From Rhodamnia argentea (lineage: Eukaryota > Streptophyta > Magnoliopsida > Myrtales > Myrtaceae), in assembly GCF_020921035.1 (NCBI RefSeq), contig NC_063155.1, forward strand, positions 8,789,001 through 8,853,000: a stretch of 64,000 nt of DNA, written 5' to 3'. Numbering within the stretch: the first letter of the stretch is position 1; each line of letters starts with the position of its first letter. A model generated the notes under the pieces. The model did no database searches. It was not told the origin of the DNA and saw nothing but the letters and a program-made list of their open reading frames with translations. The translations under genes and the position numbers were made by a program. Below, piece by piece: positions 21,441 through 33,248 of the stretch.

Positions 21441-22520
21441 ACGGAACATATAGAGTCAAAATATTGGGAATTATTGCCTCATGGCATAGTAGGTCTTTGA
21501 CTGTTCCATCGGTGCAATTCAACGGCACCAACGCATACTCGTCATAGCGAATTTAAAGATCAAAGCAAAATGATACTTTCTCAAACAAAGATAGCGTCAG
21601 CTAGACTTATTTTTCTCCGGCAGCAAACAAAGCACAGGCAAGTTAAAGAGACTGCAACTTTTTATTTCTAGATCCCCTGGGATAGACCATCATTCCATCC
21701 TCCGTCGACCGCCAGATTGTGGCCGTTGATGAATTCCGCCTCTTCGGACGCGAGGAAAACCACGGCGTCGGCCACATGCTTCGCTTTCAGCACTCCTTTC
21801 AAGCATGAGCTGGACTCGAACATCCTCTCGCCTTCCTCCTTGCTCACGCCGAGCGCTCCACGGAGCAATGGCGTGGCGATCGTTCCAGGGGAGACACAGT
21901 TCACCCGTATACCGTAGGCTCCGAGTTGCTTGCTCGCTGACCTCGCCAGACCCAGCACGGCGTGCTTAGACATCACGTAGTCCACGTGCTTCTCGCTACC
22001 GATGCTGGCTGCGAGGCTCGCCGTGCAAATTATGCTTCCCTTCACGCCCCCCGCCACCATGGCGCCCGCCGCGTGCTTGACGCAGGCGGCCATTCCCCGA
22101 ACATTGACGGCGAACAGGCTTTCGAAAGCAGGTATGTCGAACTCGAGAATGTCTTGCTCGATGTTGTTCGCTACGCCCGCATTGCTGAACAAGATGTCCA
22201 GGTGACCGCTTGACCGGAGAGTCGATTCCACCAAGGACTTCACCTGACGCTCATCCGTGACGTCGCAATGGACGTAGGTGCACCGGTGGGATCCGATGGA
22301 CGCCACGAGGTCTCGGCCTTTTTCGTCCTGGATGTCGGCGATCACGACATACGCACCGTGGCTCGCCAGCCGATGGGCCGTCTCCTCGCCTATGCCGCTT
22401 GCGCCGCCGGTGACGATGGCTACTTTGCCGTCGAGCTTGTTTGAGGCGTGGCTCGTCATTTCTGCCGGCAGAGGATGGAAAGCTGATCACAAGATTGTCC
22501 TGTGAAGCTGTGCTGAGGAG
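21441..22520. repeat. SDR array module 4 (partial, carries the complete D gene)
   Basis: It begins with the same phrase as module 3 and matches the truncated-copy part of the other modules. Here the similarity continues into a complete SDR gene where the others break off. The rest of the module (remnant, A-type gene, minisatellite) does not follow. Confidence 0.8.
21668..22459 (-). CDS. Single-exon short-chain dehydrogenase/reductase, copy D
   Basis: The gene encodes 263 aa in one exon and is the complete version of the truncated copies in modules 1-3. It is a classical NAD-type SDR: TGGASGIG at 17-24, Asp42, NAG at 93-95, Ser148, and Tyr161/Lys165 in YVMSK. Compared with A and B it differs over much of the middle of the protein and has a longer tail (GGWNDGLSQGI). 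It therefore represents a second SDR type in the array. The first ATG is used. A TATA-like box lies about 80 bp upstream. Family members act on terpenoid, lignan or abscisic acid precursors. Which of these applies here is unknown. Confidence 0.88.
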   Translation of the reverse strand: MTSHASNKLDGKVAIVTGGASGIGEETAHRLASHGAYVVIADIQDEKGRDLVASIGSHRCTYVHCDVTDERQVKSLVESTLRSSGHLDILFSNAGVANNIEQDILEFDIPAFESLFAVNVRGMAACVKHAAGAMVAGGVKGSIICTASLAASIGSEKHVDYVMSKHAVLGLARSASKQLGAYGIRVNCVSPGTIATPLLRGALGVSKEEGERMFESSSCLKGVLKAKHVADAVVFLASEEAEFINGHNLAVDGGWNDGLSQGI

Positions 22521-22535
22521 GATGCAGAGTCACTT

Positions 22536-22543
22536 CATAAATA
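22536..22543 (-). promoter_or_regulatory. TATA-like box of SDR copy D
   Basis: The minus strand reads TATTTATG about 80 bp upstream of the copy D start. It differs from the box of copies A-C, which fits a separate promoter. Confidence 0.4.
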
Positions 22544-23523
22544 GAACTTGAGAGTGGACGAGTTTGTCGTAAGTCGTAACCAACCAAGTGACGTTGAAAT
22601 TTAGGTGTTGACTTTCTGTTGAAACAAATTTGGGCTCGTTTTTGGATTATGGCTTGTTATAAAGTGTTTTTTTTTTTTTCAAATTTTCTCCATGGATACC
22701 AATATTTGGAAAGAAGCTGCCAGCCTAATAGTCCGACACAACACCGTCAATTATTTATGGTCACACGATATCCTAATCAACGAGTGCTTTATACAAAACA
22801 TGCGATGATTATGTGTGAATCTACTGGTGAGATTGTACCGTTCTTGACAGTACTGCCAGGAAAACTTTTCTCTATTTGAAATGGATCTTTATTCCTTCTT
22901 TCTCTCATATATTAATCGTGAAAATTTTCAATTCTTTTTCTTGCAAGTGAGGCAGATAAATTCTAATATGGACTAGGATTTGGACTATACCTTTACTCAA
23001 AAGGTTAAAGCACACCGCAGTAGAAGCATGATAACTTCACCAAAGAGATCGCCAAAATGAAGCTCAAATCCGAGCCCGTCAATAGCCACCTTCACGCAAA
23101 GGCTTAAAATAGCAAGTCATGGATCAACTATGATATATTAACTGCTCTACACTACACAAGTTCTTTGATGTGAGATTTTTTTTTAACACAACTCACTCAC
23201 ATCATCATCCTAACATTTATAACTATGTTCGCGCCTTAGATCTTCAGATGACAAACTGGGTAAAGTATTAGTTCAAGGCCACGGGGATCTTTCGGTAGGT
23301 GTGCAAATTTCAGTCTTGTTCATTATTACCTGCACATTTTGACGAAAGATCATCAGATCCGTGTAAATTAGTTTCTTTGTAGTCGTGCCCAGAAGATTAA
23401 GTACTAACTTTTAGTAGGGACTCAGCCATGCAACCCCATGCACATGCACATGCACATGCACATGTGCACGTGCATTTGTTAGCCTCGAATCACGTACTTT
23501 CACAACTTTCTCGGTGGGTTCGT
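22544..23523. other. Intergenic right of the SDR array
   Basis: No gene is recognised. A (CACATG)n microsatellite lies at 23438-23464. Confidence 0.6.
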
Positions 23524-24223
23524 GAGAAAATTACTTACAAGAAGTCCAAAAATTACAGTAATTTTGTCAATTTAATCGTAAACCTTTTAATTATGTCAAT
23601 TTTATCTTAAGCTCATTAATGATTTATCAATTTAGTCCTAAATCTCTTTATGGTTTATCAATTTAGTCTTAAACATCTTGGTGATATGTCAATTTAGTCA
23701 TTCCGATCAATTTTGACTGAAAATCGTTGACATTGATAATTTTTTAATTTTTTTAATTCTTTCAAAAAAATTTGTTATTATTTATTGTTTTCTTTTTATT
23801 TCCTTGTTTTCCTAGCCCTAGGTTGGGGAGGTCGCGGACCAACCCTCGCTTGGTCCGAGTAAGGGCGTTGTGGCCCTCGTCGATCACAGATGAGGGTGTT
23901 AACCCTTGCTTAGGTCCAAGATGCCCTCGCCCATTTGCCTACTAGGGCCACGACACCCTCGTCGGATCCAAGCGAGGGCATCAGAAGCAATTCAAAATTC
24001 TAAAAGAATTGAAAAAAAGATATTATCAATGTCGGCGCCAGCCAAGTCACGTAGAACAACAAGATTTGACTAAATCGTCACGTCATTAATTTGCAGTCAA
24101 AATATTTCGGTAGGACTAAATTGATAAATCCTCAAAATGTTTAGGATTAAATTAACAAAATTGGAATATTCAAAACTAAATTGACATAATTGAAAAGTTT
24201 ATCACTTTTTTGGTAATTTTTTC
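23524..24223. mobile_element. MITE family A copy 1
   Basis: The arms carry repeated phrases of the type 'AATTTAGTCCTAAA' on the left and their inverse on the right, with GAGAAAATTAC and GGTAATTTTTTC at the ends. The core (about 23815-23990) is GC-rich with repeated GCCCTCG words, as in other copies. I found no clear target duplication for this copy. Confidence 0.6.
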
Positions 24224-24589
24224 GTGGACCGAAGAAGTATACACATGTCTAGAAATCAAATGGACCATTGGACCCGAAAATGAAGTCGGATCGACCCAAT
24301 AGCCCTCCCCTCCTTCCCCGTCTGCTGAAATCGGGGCTTTCTGTTTTTTGAGTCTGTCATCGACGAAAGATTCCTTGGACCGCCAAGACTTTGACTTTGT
24401 ATTCAAACATGTAAAATTTGAGTCATCTCGAGACGTGTTAATGGTCATATCTAGAGCGATTTTGGCTTGTGTCGATCTATCTGACGTTGCTCTTTTGTGC
24501 CCAGAAATGGTGCAGGAGATGGCTGATATGAACTTTCAAGCTTTGGTTTCGCGATCAATGAAGAGCAATTTATGTCCAATTTTTTGTAG

Positions 24590-25002
24590 AGTCATGACCC
24601 TTTTGCAGTTCATGTGTATGCCGCAATGCTTAGACATGATGAGACGCTGGCTGCGCAAATTATGCTTCCCTTGAGCCCCCATTAACCATGGCACGGGCCC
24701 ATGCCTGACGCAAGTGGCCAATCCTCGGACATTGGCGGGGAAAAGTTGCTTGAAAGTCAGTATGTCGAATTCGAAAATGTCCTGCTTGATGGAGTTTGCA
24801 GACTCCTGCATTGCTGGACATGAATTCTAGGTGATCGTGCGATTGAACGGACGACTGTTCTAAGGGCTTCACCTGTTCTTCATCCTGAGACATCGCAATG
24901 AATGTTGGTGCAAATGGGGACTCCTCCCGCCACGGATGTCAGTGATCCGGACACATTTGTGGCTACTTTGCCACTGCCCTTTTTCAATGTATGGTCTGTC
25001 AT
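24590..25002 (-). pseudogene. Old SDR pseudogene
   Basis: The minus strand starts MTDHTLKKGSGKVA. It then lacks most of the cofactor loop region, resumes with SSNAGV, the IKQDIFEFDI block and ANVRGLATCVRHG, and ends with a short MSKH piece. Several frame changes and gaps break it, so it is dead. Its 3' flank (about 24340-24560) resembles the flank of the module remnants (for example 1950-2100), so it belongs to the same ancestral array. Confidence 0.8.
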
Positions 25003-25348
25003 CCTCTCCCTCAGGTTGAGATAAAGGATGGAAATGGTTTTTTGAGTTATGTCAGGGAGATGAAGATACCCTTCATACAAGAAACTAGAGAAGATTCAGA
25101 TGGAGGCTGGTTTGGTCTTTTCACTGATTGAGATGTTTGGAAAAAAAAACAAAATGAGTTTCTAGTGTTAGATTAGCAATGCCAGCTCAATTAGAAAGTT
25201 TTTCAAACCCCGGATGTATCTCAGTTGACTTTCACATGACCAGATCTTCTGCAGATGAGATTTTTACAAACCATCTTTCATCACCTTATTAGTGAGAGGT
25301 CACCAGCCATCTTATGTTTCTCATTTTCGGAAGAAGCTTTCCATGTTA

Positions 25349-26764
25349 GGGTCTGTTTGGCGGTGATTCTGTTCCAAAAAAATGATACTGATCAAAATCA
25401 CTTTTTTTGATTCCGTTCCCTGGATGATTTTTTGAGAATCAAAATGCGTTTGGTAAATGTTTAAAATTTTTGTTCCTAGAATAGAAACGCGTTTGGTAGC
25501 TGCACAAAATTTCCGTTCCTAATTTTTCATTTAAATCAAATAATTATATAATCACATTTGATGGCAAAGAGGGAAAATAATCAAATAGTGATTATGGAGC
25601 AAAAAAGAAGAAAAGAAAAAGTAACAAAATTTCCGTTCCCAATTTGTTTGTCGATTTTTCATGAGTATGTAGTCGTTTATATTGTTTGAAAAGTAATTCA
25701 TATTACATTTACATAATTTGTCTAAATCATTTGTTTGTTATTATTTCTCGTGACTATTAGATTAATTACCCAAATAAAAAATGAAAGAAAAGCTCCTCAT
25801 TGTGCAACCGCCTATAGTTTTACACTCTTGTAATTACACATCGTGCAAGCTTACAAGACACGCAACTCAACTACATTGATTTTTGCTTCACCCGACTTGA
25901 CAAAATTTTTGTGCGGCTCAAAAAATGGAGAAAAAATGGAAATTTAGTTGACGACGCGGAGGGTTGGGTCCAATCTTTAGTAAAAAAAAAAAAAGATAAA
26001 AGTTGAAAAAACATAATAGGAAATAAAAAATAAAACTTAATTAGAATTAAAAATAAAATAGCTAAAAATTCAAAAAAAAAATGCGTATTAGAGGTCCCTT
26101 AATATAAAAAATAAATTAGATTTAAAAATTTTCTAAAAACTAATTTTTTAAATATAAATATAAATTTAACTTGAATTTAAAAATAGGCTTAAAATTTTAC
26201 AAAAAAACTAATTTTTTAAGAAAAAAAGGGGGAGGGGGAGGGGAAGAATCTGGTGACGAGAATTTTTTTTTAAAATTTTAGCTATTTTCAATCTAAATTT
26301 TTTAATTATTTTTTAATTATTAAATTAAAAATCTAAATATTTTTTATTTCCCCCATTTCTTAAATTTTTAAATTTTTTTATTAAATTTTCCTTAAATAAA
26401 ATTTTTAATTTAAGAAAATTAGTTTTTAGCAATTTTTAAAATTAAATTTTAATTTATTTTAATTTATTTTAATTTATGTAAAGTTGAAAATCCACGTGGA
26501 CTTTTTTTAAAATAATACCATTTTATATTAAAATTTTAATTATAAGTATGAGGAATAAGTCATAAGTATATTGTGTAAAAAAGTGATCCCCAAAAGTGTT
26601 CCAAAACACCGGAATCATCTTTTTTTTGCTTCTCAAAAGTGGTCCAAAAGTGTTCCCGGGACCAGAATCAAAATCATTTTTTTTGCCATTACCAAACATG
26701 CTTCTGATCTTTTTTTGTTTCTAGGAACAGAAACAGAGAATCGGAATCACCGCCAAACAGACCC
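25349..26764. mobile_element. PIF/Harbinger-type non-autonomous element, 1416 bp
   Basis: The terminal inverted repeats begin GGGTCTGTTTGGCGGTGATT at both ends. Both ends are flanked by TTA (25346-25348 and 26765-26767), the target duplication typical of PIF/Harbinger. Subterminal sequence is also inverted for over 150 bp on each side. The interior (about 25650-26560) is very AT-rich with no transposase, so the element needed help to move. Confidence 0.85.
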
Positions 26765-26767
26765 TTA

Positions 26768-27270
26768 GTCTCTGTTGTGCGTCGTTCGGACACCGGAGTA
26801 TAAAACTTCGTGCTGCTGCCACTGAGAAACTGGATAGGCTGGAAATGTCACTCTCCCTCAGCAATGGCATAGAGAAAGAAACATTGCTTTTGTTTGGTGC
26901 TGCTCAAGTGATATAATAGCAAGATCTTGGGTCAGAGGTTGTAGAATGTAGAGCATATTAACGTTGATATCTTTTCCACTGCTTCAAATAACTCTACAAT
27001 CCAACTCTGCAAGTCAACCTTCAAAAATTGATGGAGGAATCATGCTACCCTCAGAAAGGTAGCAATCCTTCGGCTTGACAGGCTTTCCATATTGTTCCCA
27101 TATCCTTAGGAAACAAAGAGAAATTGAACATCCAGCCTACCTTTGCAAGGAATCATACACTAGACTGCATTCAAGAACATAATTTACAGGCCCCAAAGAG
27201 AGGGGAAAATTGACAGCACAACAAAGCATCCAAGCAAGTTGCCAGAAGTGACAATCATCTAACTTGCCAT
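26768..27270. other. 3' flank of the FEI-like gene
   Basis: It probably contains the 3' untranslated region of the gene on the minus strand. No other gene is seen. Confidence 0.5.
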
Positions 27271-30200
27271 TCAGCAGTAATCAGAATGTGACTCGTAGAA
27301 GTCGCTGGGGCAAGGTGACATAACCTCTTGCTCAAGCAACTGCAACACCTGGTTCATTGATGGCCGTTCATCTGGGACTGCATCGGTGCACCTGGTAGCT
27401 ATATCAAGAATTGCTTCTACAGTTTCAGCATCGGCACCGGGGCATCTCTTATCCAAGACATCTTCCAGCCTGTTCTCTCTCAATAGGGTGTTCATCTGCA
27501 AATGAAACACATTACTTATCTACACGCATTAAATGCAATTAAGAACACAGTAGTAAGTAGTAATCTTTTCTCGAGTTTTTGGACAAAGAAGGTATCAAGA
27601 AAGCTCACCCATCCAACAACATTCAAGCCTTTCTTCACAAAACATGGATCAGTTGGTCTCTTTCCAGTTACAATCTCCAACAACAGAACTCCAAAGCTGT
27701 ACACATCTGACTTCTCAGTAGCTATTCCACTTTGAAGATACTCTGATTGCCAAATAGTCACAACCTAACCGGTGAGAGTTTGTCAAAAGAAGTGCTAGGT
27801 ATATATATATTGCACTAACTAGAAAGCCTTGATCGCAAAATTATCACATAACTTGTAGTTTAATATGTACTATAAGATTCTGATTTCCAACTGATAGTTA
27901 CAGAGCCTAATTTCAGAAAGCAAAATGAAGCTAAGCAAGCAATAGAGCAAACAAGACATGACAATATGCAGGATTCTGCTGCTAATTAGGAACCAAAAGT
28001 CACGGGACTAAATAAGCAGGAACTTGCCACGATGCATTTTCATTGGGCATCAGTTCGTCCCATGCTATCTCAACGTGAGCATTAATTACTAGAAGATTCA
28101 GATACTTGCTCATCCCATGTCCGTAGTATGAGAACTAACTCAGCATGGTGTGCTCAGAAGATGTTGTAAGCATTCCAATTAAAATATTTAAGGAGAATTA
28201 GTTGACAACTAAAGGCAATCATCGAACTACCAGAATAATTAGGTGCACCATCATTTGTTATCAAAAAGTTATTAGTGGACAAACTACAGTTTAGGCTAAC
28301 TTGGCAGAAAACCAGTGAAACATACGACAAAATATTCAGAAGACATATACATTTCATGATATAACCATAAAAATAATGCTGTTTAGACGATGCAAATTTC
28401 CAGAGTCATGCATTTCATGCCTGATATCTACGTGCAAAACACGCATGATAAAATATGTACTAAAGCACCTATCATCCGCACTATAAATAAAAGGGCCGGA
28501 CTAATAAGTTCTTTTGCTTTATGAATGGAGTAACAAGGAGAGATACTAACCAGGTGCAAGATAACCAAAAGTGCCAGCAACTACAGTTGTAACGTGTGCT
28601 TCTTCATCTACCAGAAGCTTGGCAAGTCCAAAATCAGAGACGTGGGGCTCCAAGTTTTCATCTAAAAGAATGTTGCTGGACTTTATATCTCGATGCACGA
28701 TCTTAGGACAGCAGTCATGGTGCAAATATGCAAGCCCTCGAGCTGAACCTAAAGCAATTTTCAGTCGAGAAGTCCATTCCAAGGGTTGTGCTTCCCCGTG
28801 TACTGGGACAGAAAAAATCAGAGGGATGGAGATGAGACAAATGAAATGACAAAAGAGATGACCCACATAAATCCTGAAGAATAGCCAAAAATGCACCCTT
28901 TGCAGCCTAATCAGTTCTGAATATGGCTTGGAGAAGAGATGATTAAGTTTTGAGGTCTAGCAAATGTCACATACCATGCAAGAGATCATCTAAGCTTCCC
29001 ATGGCTAAGTAATCATAGATAAGAAGCTTTGTTGCAGGGAGCCTGCAGTATCCACGCAGGTTCACCAAATTTATGTGCTTGATGCTGCCCAGTATCTCTA
29101 ACTCCCTTTCAAATACTTGATCGGATCCTTCACGACTTCTGTCAATCCTTTTAACAGCAAATGTCCCACAATCATTCATTACCATTCTGTATACAGTGCC
29201 AAATCCTCCAGATCCCACCACATCCTCTTCATCAAGAGACTCGAGCTTCTCTATTATTTCGCACGAGGGATAAGGAAGATCTCCATGGAAAGTAATAAGC
29301 TTCGTGCCTGTAGAAGAATGAGGTTTCAGTACAGCAAGAAGTTACATAGAAATGGCATACATTGAATTTCAAGAGATTGAATTTTACTTGCTTCTGGTTC
29401 GACTTGTTTTTTAACTTCTTTATATCTCTTTGCTGCCCTTTCCTTCTTTGTTAGCAAACAAACCCATAGGAAAGCCAAAAGCATGACAAGTGCAAGACCC
29501 ATCATGGACATGGCACCAATCAAAACTCCTTTCATGTAATGTGAAGATCGCTTAGCAGGGACTGCAATTAAACCAAGTATGTTATTCATGAATACCTTGC
29601 AGCATTAACATATTCTTATCGAAATAACATCTCTCTTCCTCCTAAAGAGCTATTAATCACACTATGAGTGTTACCGGATGCCTCGTCACTCTCAGCATGT
29701 GGCAGCACTGCAGGAAATCCCATCGAGGTTCGACATGGCTTCTGCACTTGTTGGCCACAAAGATCTAAATTTCCAGTAAATCTGCAAAAGATAACGCACA
29801 GTTTGAGAACCATGTTTCAATGGACAGAGTCTAAAGCATATAAATGGCTGACCAAGGTCAACCCGGCCAGAGGACTGAGTATCATGTGGCATATATCTGC
29901 ATTTGTACGTATAATTTTCAAGTCCACCATATTTAGTGGTGGTAACTATGAGAGGTGAAACCACATTGAAAATCCGCAGCTAACACATTTTTTATTGCTT
30001 GGATAGTGCAGAAAAGCATCTCCATTACCATGCATAATAGAAATCTTTCAACCTCGGTGAGCGGCAGAACACTCCTCCACTTCATAGAAATTACCCTGAA
30101 TTATCTAAGTCACACAATGCTCATTGCTGCTAATTTCAAGTACATTTTTGCCCCCCTCATTCATTTCTTTTATTGCATACATGAAAGACACTTGACTCAT

Positions 30201-31761
30201 TGTTGCAGGAGACGAGATCATTTAACTTGGTAACTGCATGTGCTTGCATATCAAACACAATACTTCTTAAATGAACTATTAGCATGTCAGAGACTTTAGT
30301 CTAGTTACTTACGAACTGTGTCCAAAAGTGCTGAGAACTCCAACATCAGGGATTTCACCTGAGAAGAAGTTGGTTGACAAGTTCCTGAAAATCGATTGGT
30401 GTTAAGCACCAGTTAGAATTACCAATGAGAGAGTTGCAATATGAAACTCTAGGAAGTTCTACAGTCATAATGAATGAACGTACAAGCTATGAAGTCGCGT
30501 AAGACGGCCAAGAGATGCAGGTATGGCTCCCTTAAGTGAATTGCTTGATAAATCCCTACATCCAATTCTTATGCTCAGGAGGATATTTGGACATTAGTGT
30601 ATTTAGCATGTACGTGGTTGAGGAGCAAACCAAACTTGTGATGCCTCCACAAGAAAGGCAGAATAAGAGCAAAATAGAATAACCAACAATAGACAGTAAG
30701 TTTACAGGATGTTGAGAGACGAGAGGTTCCCAATGGCCGACGGAATGCCTCCTTGAAGATAATTAGCTCGCAAGTACCTAAATAAAAAATTGACAGAGCT
30801 TAGAAGCATTAATCATAGCAGATGAAGAATGCAAGAAACCGTGAAACTTCACAACTCAGAAAAACACATTTCGCGCTTACAATGCTCTAAGTTCTTCACA
30901 GTTGGCAATCTCACTTGGAATGGTACCGTGCAGGCTATTCGAGTGAAGTGCTCTATCACAAAATAACATCTTTCAGTTGTTTGAATTACTACTGTTTCTA
31001 CAGTTCTCTAGAGACAATGGGCTTTATTTAACTCACAGTCTTTGCAATCTGCTAAGCTTGCCAATGCTGGGAGATATAATCCCCCCTAATTGCTGGTAAG
31101 GAAGATTTCTGAAATGCCCAGATTCGGAAACATAAATTAGACTTAGAAAGAGAGAATTCAAGAACTTGGATTCAACCGCACAGTAAATAAGACAAACTGA
31201 TGCGAGTACATGGTGCGGACTCTCTCATCCGGATGACAAGATATGCCGGTCCATTTACAGGGAGATTGGTCGGTAGCTCGCCAGTTGCTGAGCAAGTTCT
31301 TGGTGTCATTCAGAGTGGCCCTCAATTCCAACAACGTAACACCTGAAATCGAAAAGATCTTAAACGTGTTCCCGCACCTAATTCGTTGCATAAAAGTGCC
31401 AAAAGCACCCACAAGCCAATGTCTTGGCGGCTCAAGATTCACGGCGAAAGTCGACCCGAAACACCCCAACAACGAATGCCGCAAAATGTAAGGTGAAAAT
31501 GCAAAAAGAAAGAATCTTGAATATTCCACTTCAAACAGACCCGCAAAAGGAACCCGAAATCTCAAGCTTCTCTTCTTTATCTTCCCCTTTTACTCAGCTC
31601 AAAGGAAACCAAGGGAAACAAACAAGAAGACCAGCAGAAGCCCAAGAACAGAAGCTCAGAAAGCAAATGGGTGTCATACCATCCTGAGTCAAAGCAAGAG
31701 ACCCGTCGCTAACGAGAGCTCCTACAAATGTCGCAGAGAAAAGCCAAATAAGAAACCCCAT
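27271..31761 (-). CDS. LRR receptor-like kinase, FEI3 (At5g62710) type
   Basis: Exons (minus): 31761-31680, 31342-31210, 31108-31037, 30952-30881, 30777-30706, 30555-30484, 30384-30313, 29781-29675, 29561-29388, 29307-28975, 28802-28551, 27742-27609, 27495-27271. All join in phase with GT-AG sites and give 599 aa; Arabidopsis relatives are about 600. The domains are a signal peptide (about 1-24), an LRR N-cap with CKWTGISC, five LRRs each on its own 72-nt exon, a membrane span at about 239-263 and a kinase. In the kinase GSGGFG is at 317-322, the lysine is Lys338, HRD is at 433-435, DFG at 453-455 and APE at 479-481. It is thus an RD-type kinase with all key residues. FEI kinases act at the plasma membrane in cell-wall and growth signalling. 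The tail SHSDYC matches the FEI3 branch. Confidence 0.92.
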
Positions 31762-31989
31762 CTGCGTTTCTTGATCGAAAATGCGAAGGATTCCTCTTAT
31801 CCGAGAAGCCTTGGCCCCTGTTGCAGAGTGTTGGAAAAGAGTCCGCTTTTTTCCCCTTTCCTTTCTCTTTCTAGAGAGAGAAAGAGGGAGATTTCAAACT
31901 GCTATGATAGAAGGAGGAGGTGGGTGGGAGTTGCGATGATGATGGAGGATTACAATGTAAAAACTTTAATAATTGAAATCTGAAGCACG

Positions 31990-32012
31990 AAGAGAGAGAG
32001 AGAGAGAGAGAG
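31990..32012. repeat. GA microsatellite in the 5' region of the FEI-like gene
   Basis: A run of about eleven GA units lies roughly 230 bp upstream of the start codon, in the probable leader or promoter. Confidence 0.7.
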
Positions 32013-32142
32013 TCTGCTTTTCCCTTTCCCTCCTCTTTTTGTGAGCACTGGCCACGCACGGCCAGGGAGGGACAGAAAATATTTGAAAGTAAGCATCGAT
32101 AGTCGCGCAGACGCGAGTAGCCGTTGCCCTGCGACAAATTAA

Positions 32143-32725
32143 GAGAAAATTCCAAAAAAAGTTTTTTTTTTTTTTGCTCCACTCTAATAAGGGTTGAAAT
32201 GTCATATTTTTCGGATAAAGGCATGAAATAAATCTTGTTTCAATCAATAAGCTTGAAATACCTCTATTATTTTAAAAATAGCCTAATAAGAGGCATTCGT
32301 CATTTAATTCTTTTGCATTTTTTCTTTTTTCTTTTCATTTTTCCCTTCTTCTTTTTTTTGTGTTTCTATCAATGAGGTTCGCCTCGACCGGGCCCTCACC
32401 GGCCGCGTGCTAGGCGACCCTCGCCCATGACTAGGGAGGTCGGCCCTCACAAGATCGGGTGAGGGATTGCCTCGCCCAACCCTCGCAAGTGCTCGGCCAT
32501 CACCGGAGACCAATAACCGGCGAAAAGGAAGGAAAAAAAAAAGGGGAAAAAGAAAGGAAAAATAAAAAATGAGAAGAATTTCAAAGAATGAAAATTACGA
32601 AAATACAATTAGTTAGACATTTTTGAAAAAGCAGGACATTTTAAGTCATTATTTGAAACAAGCTCTACTCCAGATTCTTATTTAACAAAATAATGACATT
32701 TCAAGCTCTTATGTGAAAATTTCTC
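32143..32725. mobile_element. Mutator-type MITE family B, copy 1
   Basis: The ends are GAGAAAATTCC on the left and the inverse of GAGAAATTTTC on the right. The arms repeat AATAAGGG-like words. The flanks ACAAATTAA (32134-32142) and ACAATTTAA (32726-32734) match at 8 of 9 bases, a Mutator-type 9-bp duplication. The core is GC-rich and low in complexity. No gene piece is recognised in it. Confidence 0.8.
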
Positions 32726-33248
32726 ACAATTTAAAAAAATAAAATTAGTCTTTTAACGCTTTTCTATCATGCCATTAAGTACTAAGGAAAAAGCCTATGT
32801 GGTGGGTTCGACTCTCTGCCTTGGGTCTCCTCACCCGGAAAAGGACGACCACGGTCCTGTCCTTACCAAAATAGGCCAAGGCCGGTGGGCAAGGTGGTTT
32901 AAGTAATAATAAGAAAATATGAATTTTTATATCATAAAAGATCATGTAATTTCGAGTCTCGATATGATTTCTATTCCCCCTAATGCAAGATAGAGAAGGT
33001 CTAGCACACAGTGACAAGGGCATACCACTACTTACATCCGACCAAAAAAAAAAAAAAACAAAAGTACCAACGGAAAATGGTCTATTGACAAGAATGCTTA
33101 GAAAATTACCAAATAAATAACTAAGAAGACCGTGCCATTTTTAACACGTTACCACTTCCTCACGCTATGCTTAATCAATATTTGGCCAAATTAAACATTT
33201 TATCTTAATTAAGTTTGATCTTTATCCGTAGTATTGGTAAACATAATA
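32726..33248. other. Intergenic between two family B elements
   Basis: It holds a poly-A run at about 33044-33058 and no gene. See the rejected list for a possible SINE. Confidence 0.5.

Noticed and set aside
32780-33058. Possible SINE: GGTTCGACTC looks like a polymerase III B box and a poly-A run ends the stretch
   Set aside because: No A box at the right distance and no target duplication were found, so a tRNA-derived SINE is not supported.
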